64,000 nt of DNA from positions 46,717,610 through 46,781,609 of the forward strand of contig OZ024856.1 in assembly GCA_964017155.1 (NCBI GenBank), given 5' to 3'. The translations under genes were made by a program, and so were the position numbers. Every line of letters starts with the position of its first letter. Positions within the stretch are counted from its first letter, which is position 1. The notes below the pieces were generated by a model. It saw only the letters and a program-made list of their open reading frames with translations, searched no databases and was not told the origin of the DNA. Source of the DNA: Oasisia sp. SBJ-2009. Lineage: Eukaryota > Annelida > Polychaeta > Sabellida > Siboglinidae. Below, piece by piece: positions 24,441-36,355 of this stretch.

Positions 24441-24872
24441 AAATAGCTCTAGTATGACCCGTAATTAGATCATGTATAATATGTAGGTCAAATAATGAGG
24501 TAATTTCAAAGTCATGTCAAGGTCACACATATCAACATAGCTTTTTGGCTCACATTATTGAATTGTTTTCAATATCTTATCTGGTTCTTATGTTAGTGCC
24601 ATTTTACTAAACATCAAATACTGTTCTCATAATTACAGGTCACAAATAAATGGCATACAATCCAATACACAGCAATGTTAAATTTCCCGAGATTAAAAAG
24701 TCGAATTGTATCAGAAATAATGAAGATATCAAACAATAAAGCGTGTATACCTCTATGGATACTGAATACTGTGGAACCATTACACTGATCAGTTGAGTGA
24801 TATGACATTTTCACTGATATCACTACCATCATCACCATGCTGTCGGTCGCGAAGCGACAAAGACTGCTTCCA

Positions 24873-26925
24873 TCACTTGACTCTTGCTCTCCATTTGTCT
24901 CTCTGCTGTGAGAGTGATGTCCAGGAGTCGATCTTTATGTCTCTCAGCTTCAGGTTTCTCTTGCTGGTATCTTTGAACCGGAGACGAAGGCGCCCTCTTT
25001 TTCTGTGACCAGATGACAGTTGAGAGTAGAGAACCTGCTTCGGTAGCCTGTCTGGTGATATCCTCATGAGGTGTCCAGTCCACCGGAGATTCTTTCTGAT
25101 CAGAAGATCTTCCAAAGATGGCAGTCCTGTTCGTTCTAGTATTTCCTTGTTTGTCACTTTGTCCAGCCAGGTTATCCTCATGATCGAACGCAGATGTCGC
25201 ATCATGAAGGCATGCAGCTTTTTCACCTGTCGTCTGTACATTGTCCAGGCCTCAGCTCCGTATAGGAGGGTGGACGGCACGATTGCACGGTATATCTTGC
25301 CTTTAACCCGCATGGACACATGGTGGTTGTTCCAGATTCTCTGGCGTAGTCGGCCGAAAGATGCACTAGCCTTGGCCATCCTCCTCTATATTTCGTCGTC
25401 AATGCATCCATCACTTGATATAGTGCTTCCGAGGTAGGTGAATTATAGAACAGAGTTCATCTTGTTTCCATCAATCATGATATCCTCCTCTCGGGTCTTG
25501 TAGAGTTGGATTGGTACAGCACCTCGGTCTTCTTGATGTTAATCTTCAGGCCGAACTTCTTTGAAACATCGGAGAAAGCATCCACTATTTTCTGCATCTC
25601 TTCAGCAGAGTGTGCAACCAGTGCACTGTCATCTGCGAATAGCAGCTCTCTCATCAGTATCCGAGTAGTCTTGGTCTTCGCTCTGAAGTGTGCGACGTTG
25701 AATAGGTCAGCGGTCTGTCTGGACTGTATGTAGATGCCATCCCCCATGTCTCGGAAAGCCTCGTCGAGCATTGCTGATAGGGAGATGGAGAAGAGTGTGG
25801 GGGCCAGTACAAAACCTTGCTTGACCCCATTTGTGACACTGAACGATTCCGAGACTTCTCCGCCAACACTAACATTCGCCATCATTCCAGTATGTAGTGC
25901 CTCGATCATTGTTGTGAACTTCTTTGGGCAGCCATATTTCCTCAGTAGTTGCCACAGCCCGGTCCTCCCAACTGTATCGAATGCCTTGCTGAAGTCGACA
26001 AATACCATGTACAGTGGGCGGTCCTGCTCAATGCACTTTTCTTGTAGTTGTCGGAGACAAAATATCATATCCACGGTGCTCCGGTTACCTCTGAAGCCAC
26101 ATTGTGTTTCCGGAACTACCTCTGGTGTTATGTGGGTAGATAGTCTGTTAAGGAGGATCCTGGCGAAGATCTTGCCCGCTATGGAAAGAAGAGAGATTCC
26201 TCTATAGTTCCCACAGTCTGTTCGATCACCTTTCTTTTAGATGGTTACAATGCTGGCATCCTTCCATGCTTGTGGTACAGCACCCATCTCACAGGCATTT
26301 GTGATTAGTTGGTGCAGTCTGCTGAACAGATTGTCTCCTCCGTGCTTCCATACTTCTGCAGGAATTCCATCTCCTCCAGGTGCTTTGCCATCTTTCAGGC
26401 CGGCGATTGCTCTAGCCATCTCATCCATAGTTGGAATCTCATCGAGGCTTGTCTTGATAATGCGCTGCGGGATGTTGTCCAGAGCTTCGTGAGCTATGTC
26501 GCCAGGGACGTTGAGTAGCTTCTGGAAGTGCTCACTTCATCTTGCCACAACTCTCTTGCTGTCAGAGAAGGTCTCCATTCCATCTGTTGATTTAATTTGA
26601 ACAGGTCCCTTCTTTTTGGGTCCCCACACTTCCTTCAGCCCATTGTAGAAGCCCTTCATGTTATTACTGTCAGCAGCTCTCTGCAGCTCCACTGCCTTCC
26701 TTTCCCACCAGTCTGACTTCAGTGCACGCGTGTGTTTTTTGTAGCAATCTGCAGGCACCTTTGTATGCTGCAGTGGTGGATCTAGTGCTCCTGGTTTGCA
26801 ACATTCGCTGGTGGGCATGGTCTCTTCTGCTCATAAGAGTTTGTAGCTCCTGGTTGTTGGGGTCGAACCAGTCCTGGTGTTTTCTGTCTGGCTTGCCAAG
26901 ATATGTCTTGGCTGTGTTGTACACG
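24873..26925 (-). pseudogene. RTE-like reverse transcriptase, broken (copy 1)
   Basis: Reads KAPGGDGIPAEVWKHGGD, then DMIFCLRQLQEKCIEQ, motif A VFVDFSKAFDTV, motif B NGVKQGFVLAPTLFS, motif C FADDSAL, KTEVL, and the 3' domain with LHAFMMRHLRSIMRITW and RWTGHLMR. These are the diagnostic motifs of the group often mis-annotated as 'craniofacial development protein 2-like'. The open blocks 26818-26537, 26428-26237, 26074-25475 and 25379-24873 lie in different frames, so at least three frameshifts separate them. The active-site aspartates are intact. Confidence 0.88.
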
Positions 26926-26966
26926 ACCTGCTGCAGAGCAGCCCATTCCTCGTCTGGTGTTGAATT

Positions 26967-28020
26967 TTATTTCTCCTCCCATTGGGCGAGAGCACTGTCC
27001 ATCTCCTGCTCAAAACTCTCCCTATGGCTGGTGGTACTTAGTTTTGCAGTGTTCAGCTTGGTTGTCTTACTTGTCCCTTGCCTGTTGTGCTTTTGTCGTA
27101 TTCTGAAAGCCACTTTTGATCTCAGCATCTGGTGATCGGTCCAGCAGTTTGCTCCACGCATGACTCGGGTACTGTGGATGTCCATCTTATCCCGACACCT
27201 CATGATGATGAAGTCGATCATATGCCAATGTCTGGAACGAGGATGCATCCAGGTGGTCTTGCGTTCATCCTTCTGCTTGAACATGGTGTTGACTATCTGA
27301 CTATCTGATCACTATCAGTTCGAACTCAGAGCACAGAGCCAGTGGAAGCTCGCCATTGGAATTGCATTTCCCAATCCCATGTTTGCCCATGACCAAGGGC
27401 CACTTGTCATTTTCTCTTCCTCTCCTCGCATTGAAGTCTCCTATCTACAGTAGCTTATCTGTACGAGGGATGCCACTGAGCACACTGGCCAGCAGGTTGT
27501 AGAAGGCCGCCTTGTTTTTATGTGGGTTTGTCATTGTTGGAGCGTACACGCTGATAATTGTAGCAAAGTTGTCCTTGCTCAGAGGTAGTCACATCGTCAT
27601 GATTCTGTCAGTTACTGGCCGTGGCATTTCTGTCAGCTTTGTGACGATATCCTTCTTGATAGCAAAGCCCACTCCTGCCTCCCTTCTTTCTCCTTCGGGT
27701 CTGCCACTCCAGAAGAAAGAGTATTCCAAGTCGTCGAGACTACCAGACTCTGAGAACCTTGTTTCACATAGGGCGGCGATGTCGATGTTGTATTTGGCAA
27801 GTTCCATTGCTACTAGTGCCGTACGTCTTTCTGGTAGGTTAACTCCATCTCGGTCGAGGAGAGTCCTGACGTTCCATTGTCCAATTGTCAGTAGTTGTCT
27901 TCTTTGTCTTCTTCTTCCTAGCTGATTTTCCACTGTCGACGGAAGATGAGGTCGAGCAGCGCGGTCCTTGGTAACCCGGGCGACGACCGATCCGGTATGA
28001 AGTTTCATGCAGTTGTACAT
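26967..28020 (-). pseudogene. RTE-like endonuclease domain, broken (copy 1)
   Basis: The apurinic-endonuclease-like domain nicks target DNA to prime reverse transcription. Visible motifs in order: QWNVRTLL, ALCETRF (catalytic Glu), GVGFAIKK, IGDFNAR (catalytic Asp/Asn), HPRSRHWHMIDFIIMR and TDHQMLRS (catalytic Asp-His). The first 143 codons are open from 28020 to 27589; after a shift the frame continues with a nonsense codon just before GDFNAR, then reopens at 27284-26967. All catalytic residues are still present, but on separate frames. Confidence 0.85.
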
Positions 28021-28365
28021 TTCATGGAAGCTGCTAGCAAAAAGAGTTGAAGTGCCGCTGGCTTTTGCAAGTTACTAGCGACACTCTCTCGGGGAACAAA
28101 TGAGGTCTCACACCGGCAAGAACATGCCAAGACAGGCGCAAACTATTTTGTCCCTGCAGTGGCTGGTCGAGAGATGTTGGAAGTTCCATACATCAACCGC
28201 CCTTGATGCTGCCACAGTGACATGGTTTTCTGGTTAGGGTTTGCTCCCTTAGCCTTCGGTTCTGACAAGAACCGGTACCACAAGGCAGTGGTTTACAACT
28301 CTGCATGGCAGGGGCGTCAAACTCCCTGAGTTGTTGCAGTACCTGGGGTACTGCAACACCTGCAA

Positions 28366-29391
28366 CCAACTGATATCACTAACTAGAGTAGTAACTACCG
28401 GTCTATAAAATTAATAATAAATGCAGATGCCATTTCTCAATTAAAACACTAATACAGACATACCTGTGCACTTATTTGTATTCACAATTAAGCATCATAT
28501 CACAATGAAAACTACGTGATTTTATTAATCATTGCATCTTACCTGAACAAATCCCACTTTCAAATCTTTCACAGAAATGTCGCCTGCTCGTCGAACTCAA
28601 ACCTCTCAATTTGGCGGTAAAATTGCATTCCATAGGTGGCGCCAAGAAAAACATCCCGTGCGACATCTTGCGGAACAATGTTGAAACTGGCTCGTATCGG
28701 ATCAATGTTGGGCCGATACAAGCGGTCGGTTGGCGACACGATAGGTGTTCTATAATTCGTGTGCCGAGTGGTCTCGCTGTTTCCCCTATGTCATAGCCGG
28801 ACTATGCTCCCTGTGTAGTATTGGTCGCAGTCCATGCATTGGATGTCATATATCACGCCCACAGAGTTAGATCATTAATCTTTCCCCTGTAGGCAAGAGT
28901 GACAAGCTGGCCCGCTGTACTGAAGCCGCTGTGGACCACTGGCTGTCATTTACTTGCACGGCAGAAAGTGCTGTACTCACTGGCAGAATAAATAGAACAG
29001 AAATGTTGAGCAACTTAATAAATGTATAAAAAAGTATGCTAAGATGAAATTTTAAACTGGGATATGTGTCGCTGTTCCCTAGCCAGAGGCCGACATAAGA
29101 CAGCTAATGATTAATTTATGGAGTAGCCAGCAGGGCCAGCTGTTGAATGTTTTGAGTTGGTTCTCTGTGTTGGGTAGGGATCTAAATAGTTGTCACTGTG
29201 GTTTCTTGGCAATGTGAATAATGATCCAGTGGGATAGGCTGTAGCCTCCAGCTTAGTCATTAGGGGAAGGATTGTGAGCCAGATTATATAGAACCCAAAC
29301 ACTGGACAATTCGGTGGTTGACACTGGTGTGAGCAACGTTAATCCATTTGGGGACATGCATGGCTACAACAGTCATTGTGAAGTAGCAAGT
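28366..29391. other. No gene seen
   Basis: Mixed-composition sequence between the RTE copy and a THAP fragment. Nothing above short unsupported frames was recognised. Confidence 0.4.
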
Positions 29392-29462
29392 ATGGTTATT
29401 TCCTGTGTAGCGTACAACTGTACCAACCGACATAAAACAGTATCCGGAGTCTCTTTCCACAG
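29392..29462 (+). pseudogene. THAP-domain N-terminal exon fragment
   Basis: From ATG 29392 the frame reads MVISCVAYNCTNRHKT then VSFHR. This is the canonical start of a THAP finger: C-x4-C, the N-R pair and S-F-H-R before the FP motif. The sequence then meets AG|GTTATA, a plausible splice donor, and the frame closes just after. No second exon was found within 1 kb. It differs clearly from the other THAP exons here (the first zinc pair is CVAYNC, not CAA(L/P)(K/N)C), so it may come from a different element or from a host THAP gene. Confidence 0.5.
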
Positions 29463-29465
29463 GTT

Positions 29466-30440
29466 ATACAATATATAGCTTAGGTTATAGTCTTTGCGAA
29501 CATATTTATATCCCACTGCCATTAATTTAGGAAATTACTAGTTCTAAAACATTACAGTCATATGCAAATTTACCAACAATAATACATGAAATGACTAAAC
29601 TAATTCTGTTTAGGGGGACATGAAAGGGAAACTGTGGTCATTTTAAGGAAACCTGTTACTATGACATCCCTGTTATTTTGTTGTAGTTTGCCTAATTTTA
29701 TTTATTTTATTGTTATTGTTATTGCTATTAACACAGTATAATTAATTAGTTGACTATCTTTTCTACTACTGTTGTTGTTAGTAATGTTGGCAGCTCTGAT
29801 TTGTTGTTGTTTTCCCCATTCTCTCATCCAGTTTGCATGGTATGTTTTTAATCTGTGAAATTGTAATTAATTATATAGGTGTGGGTGTTCTCACCAATGT
29901 CTTTGGAGGACCGGCTTCAGTTGGTTGACTTTTAAATGACTTTTATGGTAAAACACCACAACAATTGTGGATCTGGTAGAATAACAAATTAAATAGTACT
30001 AAGCTGTACTCACCCGTCACACAGCGAGACACTGTATACTAAGTATAAGCCTGTTGATTTGTTTCATACTGGCATATCAGAGAGGCAACTGTTTGAACAC
30101 ATCGTACACAATTAAACAACACTGGCTAACTGATGTCAGTAAATAAATAATGTGATCATTATGTAGAAAACTTGGTGCAGTCCTATGTATTATGCAGGCA
30201 CTGCAGTGGTTTTCTAGCGTGCGGTTGCATGGCTGTCACCAGCCCGTGTTGACTTCACAGTAGCATGTGTCAACTAATAGCGGCCGCGCGAACTTGTTCT
30301 ACTGGCGTGTTCTATTTATATCTATGATCACGCCACACTTTGCTGCTTTGTCTATTTTGACTTTCGGGTTCATCAGCAGGGACCTAAGGGTGTTGATAGA
30401 TTTATGGTACACTGATACGTCATAGGACTTTAAAATCCTT
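29466..30440. other. No gene seen
   Basis: AT-rich in the first 500 bp, then more even. There are no motif-bearing ORFs. Confidence 0.4.
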
Positions 30441-30479
30441 CCCAATGGGGTTCCACAAATCCACGTTAGTCGCTAGAGC

Positions 30480-30516
30480 CGCTGATACGCAACTACACCC
30501 TAGTTGCGTATCAGCG
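30480..30516. other. Hairpin, 16-bp perfect arms and 5-nt loop
   Basis: CGCTGATACGCAACTA, loop CACCC, then the exact inverse. The upstream 'CCACGTTAGTCGCTA' also occurs inside the P-type element at about 20280, so the hairpin is part of a P-element-associated repeat. Confidence 0.7.
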
Positions 30517-30533
30517 CCTTTAAGGGGGTGTCA

Positions 30534-30595
30534 CACGTACGAGTGCCTCGTACGAGTCACTCGTACGAGTGCCTCGTACGAGTAACTCGTACGAG
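30534..30595. repeat. Five palindromes at an exact 13-bp period
   Basis: CTCGTACGAG lies at 30547, 30560, 30573 and 30586, with a one-base variant (CACGTACGAG) at 30534; spacers are TNN. The regular period and 10-bp self-complementary unit suggest arrayed binding sites for a dimeric protein. The array lies 120 bp upstream of a THAP exon module. Confidence 0.85.
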
Positions 30596-30714
30596 AACAT
30601 GTCACACGTAGTCGTTGCTAAACAATCGAGTCGGGAGAGTTGCGTAAATAACGTCATAAGGTGAAGGCCATTACAGACGCACACGTGCATCTTTACGGCA
30701 ATGGCTGACAGTTG

Positions 30715-30955
30715 AAGCAAAGAGTTTAAAATCAATAAGAGGGCGAGCTTCCTATATGTGCCATAGTGCGCCGAGCGCCGCAGCGCGCCAAGCGGCGAGG
30801 AAGTGACAGTCCGCAGCGGTGGAGAAAGCCGCTTGGTTGTCCAAGTCCAATGGACATCACTGCGCGGCTCATAAATGCAAGACCAATTGCACGAACAGAC
30901 GCGATATAGGTTTTTTAGATTCCCCAGACTCCCAGACAGGTAAAAACGTGTTTTG
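30715..30955 (+). pseudogene. THAP exon with 5' module, frameshifted
   Basis: Starts with 'GCAAAGAGTTTAAAATC', identical to the sequence upstream of the THAP exon near 2350, followed by the shared GC-rich 'CGCGCCAAGCGGCG' module. Coding reads GHHCAAHKCKTN then NRRDIG, giving the C-x4-C pair; after a one-base shift it reads FFRFPRLPDR, giving the FP motif. It ends at CAG|GTAAAA. The copy at 2127-2249 keeps the same residues in one frame, so the shift is a defect of this copy. Together they define one family of THAP first exons, most likely from P-type elements. Confidence 0.55.
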
Positions 30956-31009
30956 GAGTTAATATTCAGTCACTATTCTGTGAAATAATTCGAAGCAAAC
31001 GCGTGATCG

Positions 31010-31130
31010 ATAATTGGGGACTAGGGTTTTTGCTGTGGGTGCGCCTACTTTATGGAATATGCTTCCTTTTAGTATGAAATCAGTTGAAAATATTGCTAAA
31101 TTCCGCCCTCATTTAACTAACGTGGATTTG
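31010..31130 (+). mobile_element. LINE tail remnant
   Basis: The frame reads GTRVFAVGAPTLWNMLPFSM, then VENIAKFRPHLTN. This is the 'G.R.F..AAP.LWN.LP...R....I..F...LK' motif at the end of CR1/L2-type LINE ORF2. The rest of the frame to 31200 is not LINE-like. Confidence 0.6.
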
Positions 31131-31436
31131 TTTGCATGCTTTGCGGAGCGCTTTTATAATCATCCGCAAATGAATTACCTGTTGAACTCGCATGACTCCT
31201 AAACCTCACACATAGCTAAATATAGTCTAATATGACCGTCAATGTGAAGGCATAATGTGTACATTAATGTACATTTACAAACGAATGAGCTGGATGATGG
31301 ATCGTCGATTGGACGATTCCGGAACGACTACAGTCTACACTGTCTACATCTCGCCGAATGCTTCACACGATACTGCTACTTCACATATAGTTAAATATTG
31401 ATATAACATATCCGTCATTATGAAAGCATAAGCCGG

Positions 31437-31438
<2 letters not shown>

Positions 31439-31513
<75 letters not shown>
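31439..31513. repeat. (AT)n microsatellite
   Basis: About 37 uninterrupted AT units. Confidence 0.92.
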
Positions 31514-31514
<1 letters not shown>

Positions 31515-34340
31515 TCCTAAAGGCAGCTTATGTCGATCGATTATGCATATAGGACGGGCTTATGTAGACCGCTGTTTTATGTAGACCAAAACTGGTATAC
31601 ATAAAGATTCGACGTGTTAGTTCACAACTAACACAATTTAATTTAGCAGTACCATTGCACACAGTTCATATGACAGTGAAGTACAGAGTGTAATACATTT
31701 TTAAATGAACAACAACTTAAGTGATTTTGAGCATGTTTTTTCCAGCGTCGTGCATATTTGTGAGTATATTGTGTGCGGGCTTATGTAGACTGGCTCAAAG
31801 TTCTTATACGTCTATATTTATGGTATATACCAAACGAAGGGTTGGAGTTTTGCGTTCTATGTATGATATACTTCATACTGATGCAAAATGCTATATTATT
31901 ATGTGTAAATTAGTAAAACTTGCATTTTGCCTTTGTTGCGAACCGATAGATCCCTCGAATATTGGCTTTGCCTTTGCCGTTGGTACTCGGCAACTAATTT
32001 TACAGCATTCACTAAATTGTTAAATACAATGTACAGACATTCACCATCAAATACCTGTTAACGTAGTTAATCACATGTATGCATTGCTTTTGTTAATATG
32101 TAGTTAGATAATCATGTGAAATTTAATGAAGTTTTACATGATGTGCCGTAAAGCGGCAACCACTTTTCGTTGGCGTTGGCGGTGCCGGTGGCGTTGAAGT
32201 TTTTCTTCATCAGACAAATTATTGAAGTGCAGTACTTCTTTCTCAGAAAATAAGTACTTTGAAAATTACTAATGCATAATTACAACAACTAGTAGGCCTA
32301 CATAGAATGTTGTGTGGATATTCCAAAAAACAATATAATTGCCTAACAATGAGAGACGTCTGGGTCTGGGATATTCGGCGTGACATGCTAGAATTGGGGG
32401 CACAGGTATTTCGTGTTGTACTTTAAGCAATTAATTTTTCATAACAGCTTAAACATGGGATGCAATATTTTAGACAATACGCCTGACATATAAAGCCCAG
32501 ACTTATCTTACGGACGAATTTGATAAGCGTTTAGCAAAAATTGAAAATTAATTGGACTTCACGAATGACACGATTATTGGCCATACCAGTACCGATAGCC
32601 GCCTTAGGCTTAGGCATTAGCTAGCCTAGGCTAGAGACTTGAAATGTCATGAGCCGTGCATCTCTTAGGCATCAAAGGTGCGCTAAGATACATTGTGTTG
32701 TAACATTACATTTTTATATTGATTGATGAATATTAAAACGCACTGAGCTTTCAAACAACAGCATATGAGCCTATAAGCCTAAAGAAGGTGTACACCTACA
32801 CACAAAAGTCACATGTCACTGGGTTACAATAAAATGAAATTTAACCCACAACAATATATTTTGTGTATAAAATTAAGATATTTATGGAAATTTGTCTTGC
32901 ATATGTTACAGAGGCACCAGTACTGAACGTAACCATGTCAGAGACAAAGAAGGCAGTGCCTCTGAGAAGAGGCCAAGAGATGGTACGGTTACTGTCACCA
33001 ATAAAGTTATAGTACATTTCAGTGAAAGCATTCTGAAGAAATGTTGCGACCGATGCCCATATACATAATTTCATTCCATGGAAATAAATAACCAGGCTAC
33101 AGTGTCATTTGGAATCACTGGACATGTAGATTTGCATTCAACATGGATGAATCTATATCACTACACATTTGTTTGGCAATTTACTAAACGAGTTTGAGAT
33201 TTAATAAAATTCAGCAACTCTAAAACAAAATGTTAAATATGTTTATGCTGGATTGCTGGTGTTGTATGACCGTATGACTACTGTGGAATAATAATATGAT
33301 GTGTCTCAGTAATCCAGTGTGATGTTGGTCTTCATTTTATATCTCCATGTTTTTCTTTCAGTCCTCTGTTATTTACCCCATTGAGCCATGCTCTCTGCAA
33401 TATACCTTTCCACTCCCTCTTAAATCTATTATTGCTTAACACTAGTTTAATAAATAAAATGACTTCTATTGTTTCTTTTACAGCTGAAAACAAGTTTAAT
33501 GTCACGATTAACAACTCAAAAGGTAGGGGTGTTGCATCATTATTAGTCTAATGTAGTACAGTGGCAAAGTTCTGCTAGATGTGATGGATTTTTGAAATGA
33601 AAATTGTCAGCACATTGATAATATATGTAATTTACACATTTTATATATCTAATATGCATAATTTGTTATTTATGAGAACTAAATTGTAAAATTATTTATT
33701 TTCGAAGATGTCCAGTTCGGATGGTTTGGAATTTGTTTAATTTGACATACATTATAACGTTATATTAATTAGTATTTTATTAAAAACATGTATGCATGTG
33801 ATAATTAGAATTGATACAATGAAGCTAGTAATAATAAAATTGAGGTAACAGCATGCTAAATACAACATAATATAATGCAATATAATAATGCAAGCCTGAT
33901 ACAGGTGCTTTGAAAACCACTAACCCTGAAACCAGAACAAATAAACAACTAATATAAACTTCACCCCTTAAATACAATCCATGCACCAATTACGTTAACT
34001 TCAGAACTAATATAAATTATAAACAAAGTTTTAGCCCCTGTAATAGCAGATTATAACATTACTTGTATAATGTGTACCAACATTAATTATATGCAAAATG
34101 TATTGCAAACAATCATTCGCCTTTCGTTTAAATGCATTCCAGGCACCAGTTCACCAATGCCCTCTACTCCAAACAATGAATTGTCCAGGAAGTCAATTGC
34201 TACATTCCAAGCACCAATATAATACTTATGTTAACTTAGGCTTTGAAATGCACCAATAATCAACAACCGGGCACTACATAAGAATGCTACAGGAATTAGT
34301 TCTGACCAGCTATGTTCTCACCATTACATTACGTGCATAA
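31514..34340. other. AT-rich stretch with no gene seen
   Basis: Only chance frames. The phrase 'GGGCTTATGTAGAC' occurs twice (31555 and 31778) and 'TTATGTAGACC' once between, which hints at an old repeat. The segment 33540-34340 is particularly AT-rich and featureless. Confidence 0.4.
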
Positions 34341-34384
34341 TGTACATCATGCTGTCGGTCGCGAAGCGACAAAGACTGCTTCCA

Positions 34385-36355
34385 TCACTTGACTGTTGCT
34401 CTCCATTTATCTCTCTGCTGTGAGAGTGATGTCCAGGATTCGATCTTTATGTCTCTCAGCTTCAGGTTTCTCTTGATGGTATCCTTGAACCAGAGACGAG
34501 GGCGCCCTCTCTTTCTCTGACCAGAAGACAGTTGGGAGTAGAGAACCTGCTTCGGTAGCCTGTCTGGTGACATCCTCATGAGGTGTCCAGTCCACCGGAG
34601 ATTCTTTCTGATCAGAAGATCTTCCATAGATGGCAGTCCTGTCCGTTCGAGTATTTCCTTGTTTGTCACTTTGTCCATCCAGGTTATCCTCATGATCGAT
34701 CGCAGATGTCGCATCATGAAGGCATGCAGCTTTTTCACCTGTCGTCTGTACACTGTCCAGGCCTCAGCTCCGTATAGGAGGGTGGACAGCACGATTGCAC
34801 GGTATATCTTGCCCTTAGCCCGCATGGACACATGGTGGTTGTTCCAGAGTCTCTGGCGTAGTCGGCCAAAAGATGCACTAGCCTTGGCCATCCTCCTCTG
34901 TATTTCATCGTCAATGCATCCATCACTTGATATAGTGCTTCCGAGGTAGCTGAATTCCAGAACAGAGTTTAACTTGTTTCCATCAACCATGATATCCTCC
35001 TCTCGGGTTCTTGTAGAGTTGGGTTGGTACAGCACCTCGGTCTTCTTGATGTTAATCTTCAGGCCAAACTTCTTTGACGCATTGGAGAAAGCATCCACTA
35101 TATTCTGCATCTCTTCAGCAGAGTGTGCAACCAGTGCACTGTCATCTGCGAATAGCAGCTCTCTCATCAGTATCCGAGTAGTCTTGGTCTTCGCTCTGAA
35201 GTGTGCGACGTTGAATAGGTCAGCGCTCTGTCTGGACTGTATGTAGACGCCATCCCCCATGTCTCGGAAAGCATCATCGAGCATTGCTGATAGGAAGATG
35301 GAGAACAGCGTGGGGGCCAGTACACATTCTTGCTTGACCCCATTTGTGACACTGAACGATTCCGAGTCTTCCCCTCCAACACTAACATTCGCCATCATTC
35401 CGGTATGTAGTATATATAATATATGGATATAGTCCATATTTCCTCAGTAGCTGCCATAGTCCGGTCATCCCAACTGTATCGAACGCCTTACTGAAGTCGA
35501 CAAATACCATGTACAGTGGTCGGTCCTGCTCAATGCACTTTTCTTGTAGTTGTCGGAGACAAAATATCATATCCACGGTGCTCCGGTTACCTCTGAAGTC
35601 ACATTGAGTCTCTGGAACTACCTCTGGTGTTATGTGGGTAGATAGTCTGTTGAGTAGGATCCTGGCGAAGATCTTGCCTGCTATGGAAAGAAGAGATAGT
35701 TCCCACAGTCTGTTCGATCACCTTTCTTGTAGATGGTTACAATGCTGGCATCCTTCCACGCTTGTGGTACAGAACCCACCTCCCAGGCATTGGTGATTAG
35801 TTGGTGCAGTCTGCTGAACAGATTGTCTCCTCCGTGCTTCCATACTTCTGCAGGAATTCCATCTCCTCCAGGTGCTTTGCCATCTTTCAGGCCGGCGATT
35901 GCTTTAGCCATCCCATCCATAGTTGGAGTCTCATCTAGGCTTGTCTTGATAATGCGCTGCGGGATGTTTTCCGAAGCTTCGTGATCTATGTCTCCAGGGA
36001 CGTTGCGTAGCTTCTGGAAGTGTTCACTCCATCTTGCCACAACTCTCTTGCTGTCAGAGAAGGTCTCCATTCCATCTGCTGATTTCAGTTGAACATGTCC
36101 CTTCTTTTTGGGTCCCCACACTTCCTTCAGTCCACTGTAGAAGCCCTTCATGTTACTGTCAGCAGCTCTCTGCAGTTCCACTGCCTTCCTTTCCCACCAG
36201 TCTGACTTCAGTGCACGGGTGTGCTTTTGTAGCAGTCTGAAGGCGTCTTTATATGCTGCAGTGGTGGATCTAGGGCTCCTGGTTTGCAACACTCTCTGGT
36301 GGGCTTGGTCTTTTCTGCTCATAAGAGTTTGTAGCTCCTGGTCGTTGGGGTCGAA
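34385..36355 (-). pseudogene. RTE-like reverse transcriptase, broken (copy 2)
   Basis: Block 36322-35681 (213 codons) carries the linker and KAPGGDGIPAEVWKHGGD. Block 35576-35382 carries motif A VFVDFSKAFDTV. Block 35437-34385 (350 codons) carries motif B NGVKQECVLAPTLFS, motif C FADDSAL and the C-terminal domain to its natural stop. In motif B, Gly after NGVKQ is replaced by Glu, which is unusual at that conserved position. Blocks are separated by the 10-bp deletion and the segment replacement noted for the element. Confidence 0.88.

Larger units (their letters stand above)
24836..28365 (-). mobile_element. RTE-like LINE, copy 1, near full length, inactive
   Basis: About 3.5 kb with the order 5' region, AP-like endonuclease, linker, reverse transcriptase and 3' tail on the minus strand. 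It aligns along its whole length with 34348-37787. Both copies begin in 'GTATTGCAGGTATTG'-like sequence and end in 'GCGACCGACAGCATG' followed by an ATG/GTGATGATGG-type short repeat, as RTE elements do. The length matches the family's usual 3.2-3.6 kb. Several stops and frameshifts break the ORF, including TAG in place of a codon in the endonuclease catalytic block (LL*IGDFNAR, near 27445) and an insertion of ACTATCTG near 27300. It looks more decayed than copy 2. Confidence 0.88.

Noticed and set aside
25066..27135. Plus-strand frames of 80-160 codons across the RTE copies (also 34578-37313)
   Set aside because: They are antisense shadows of the minus-strand endonuclease and reverse transcriptase, and have no motifs of their own.
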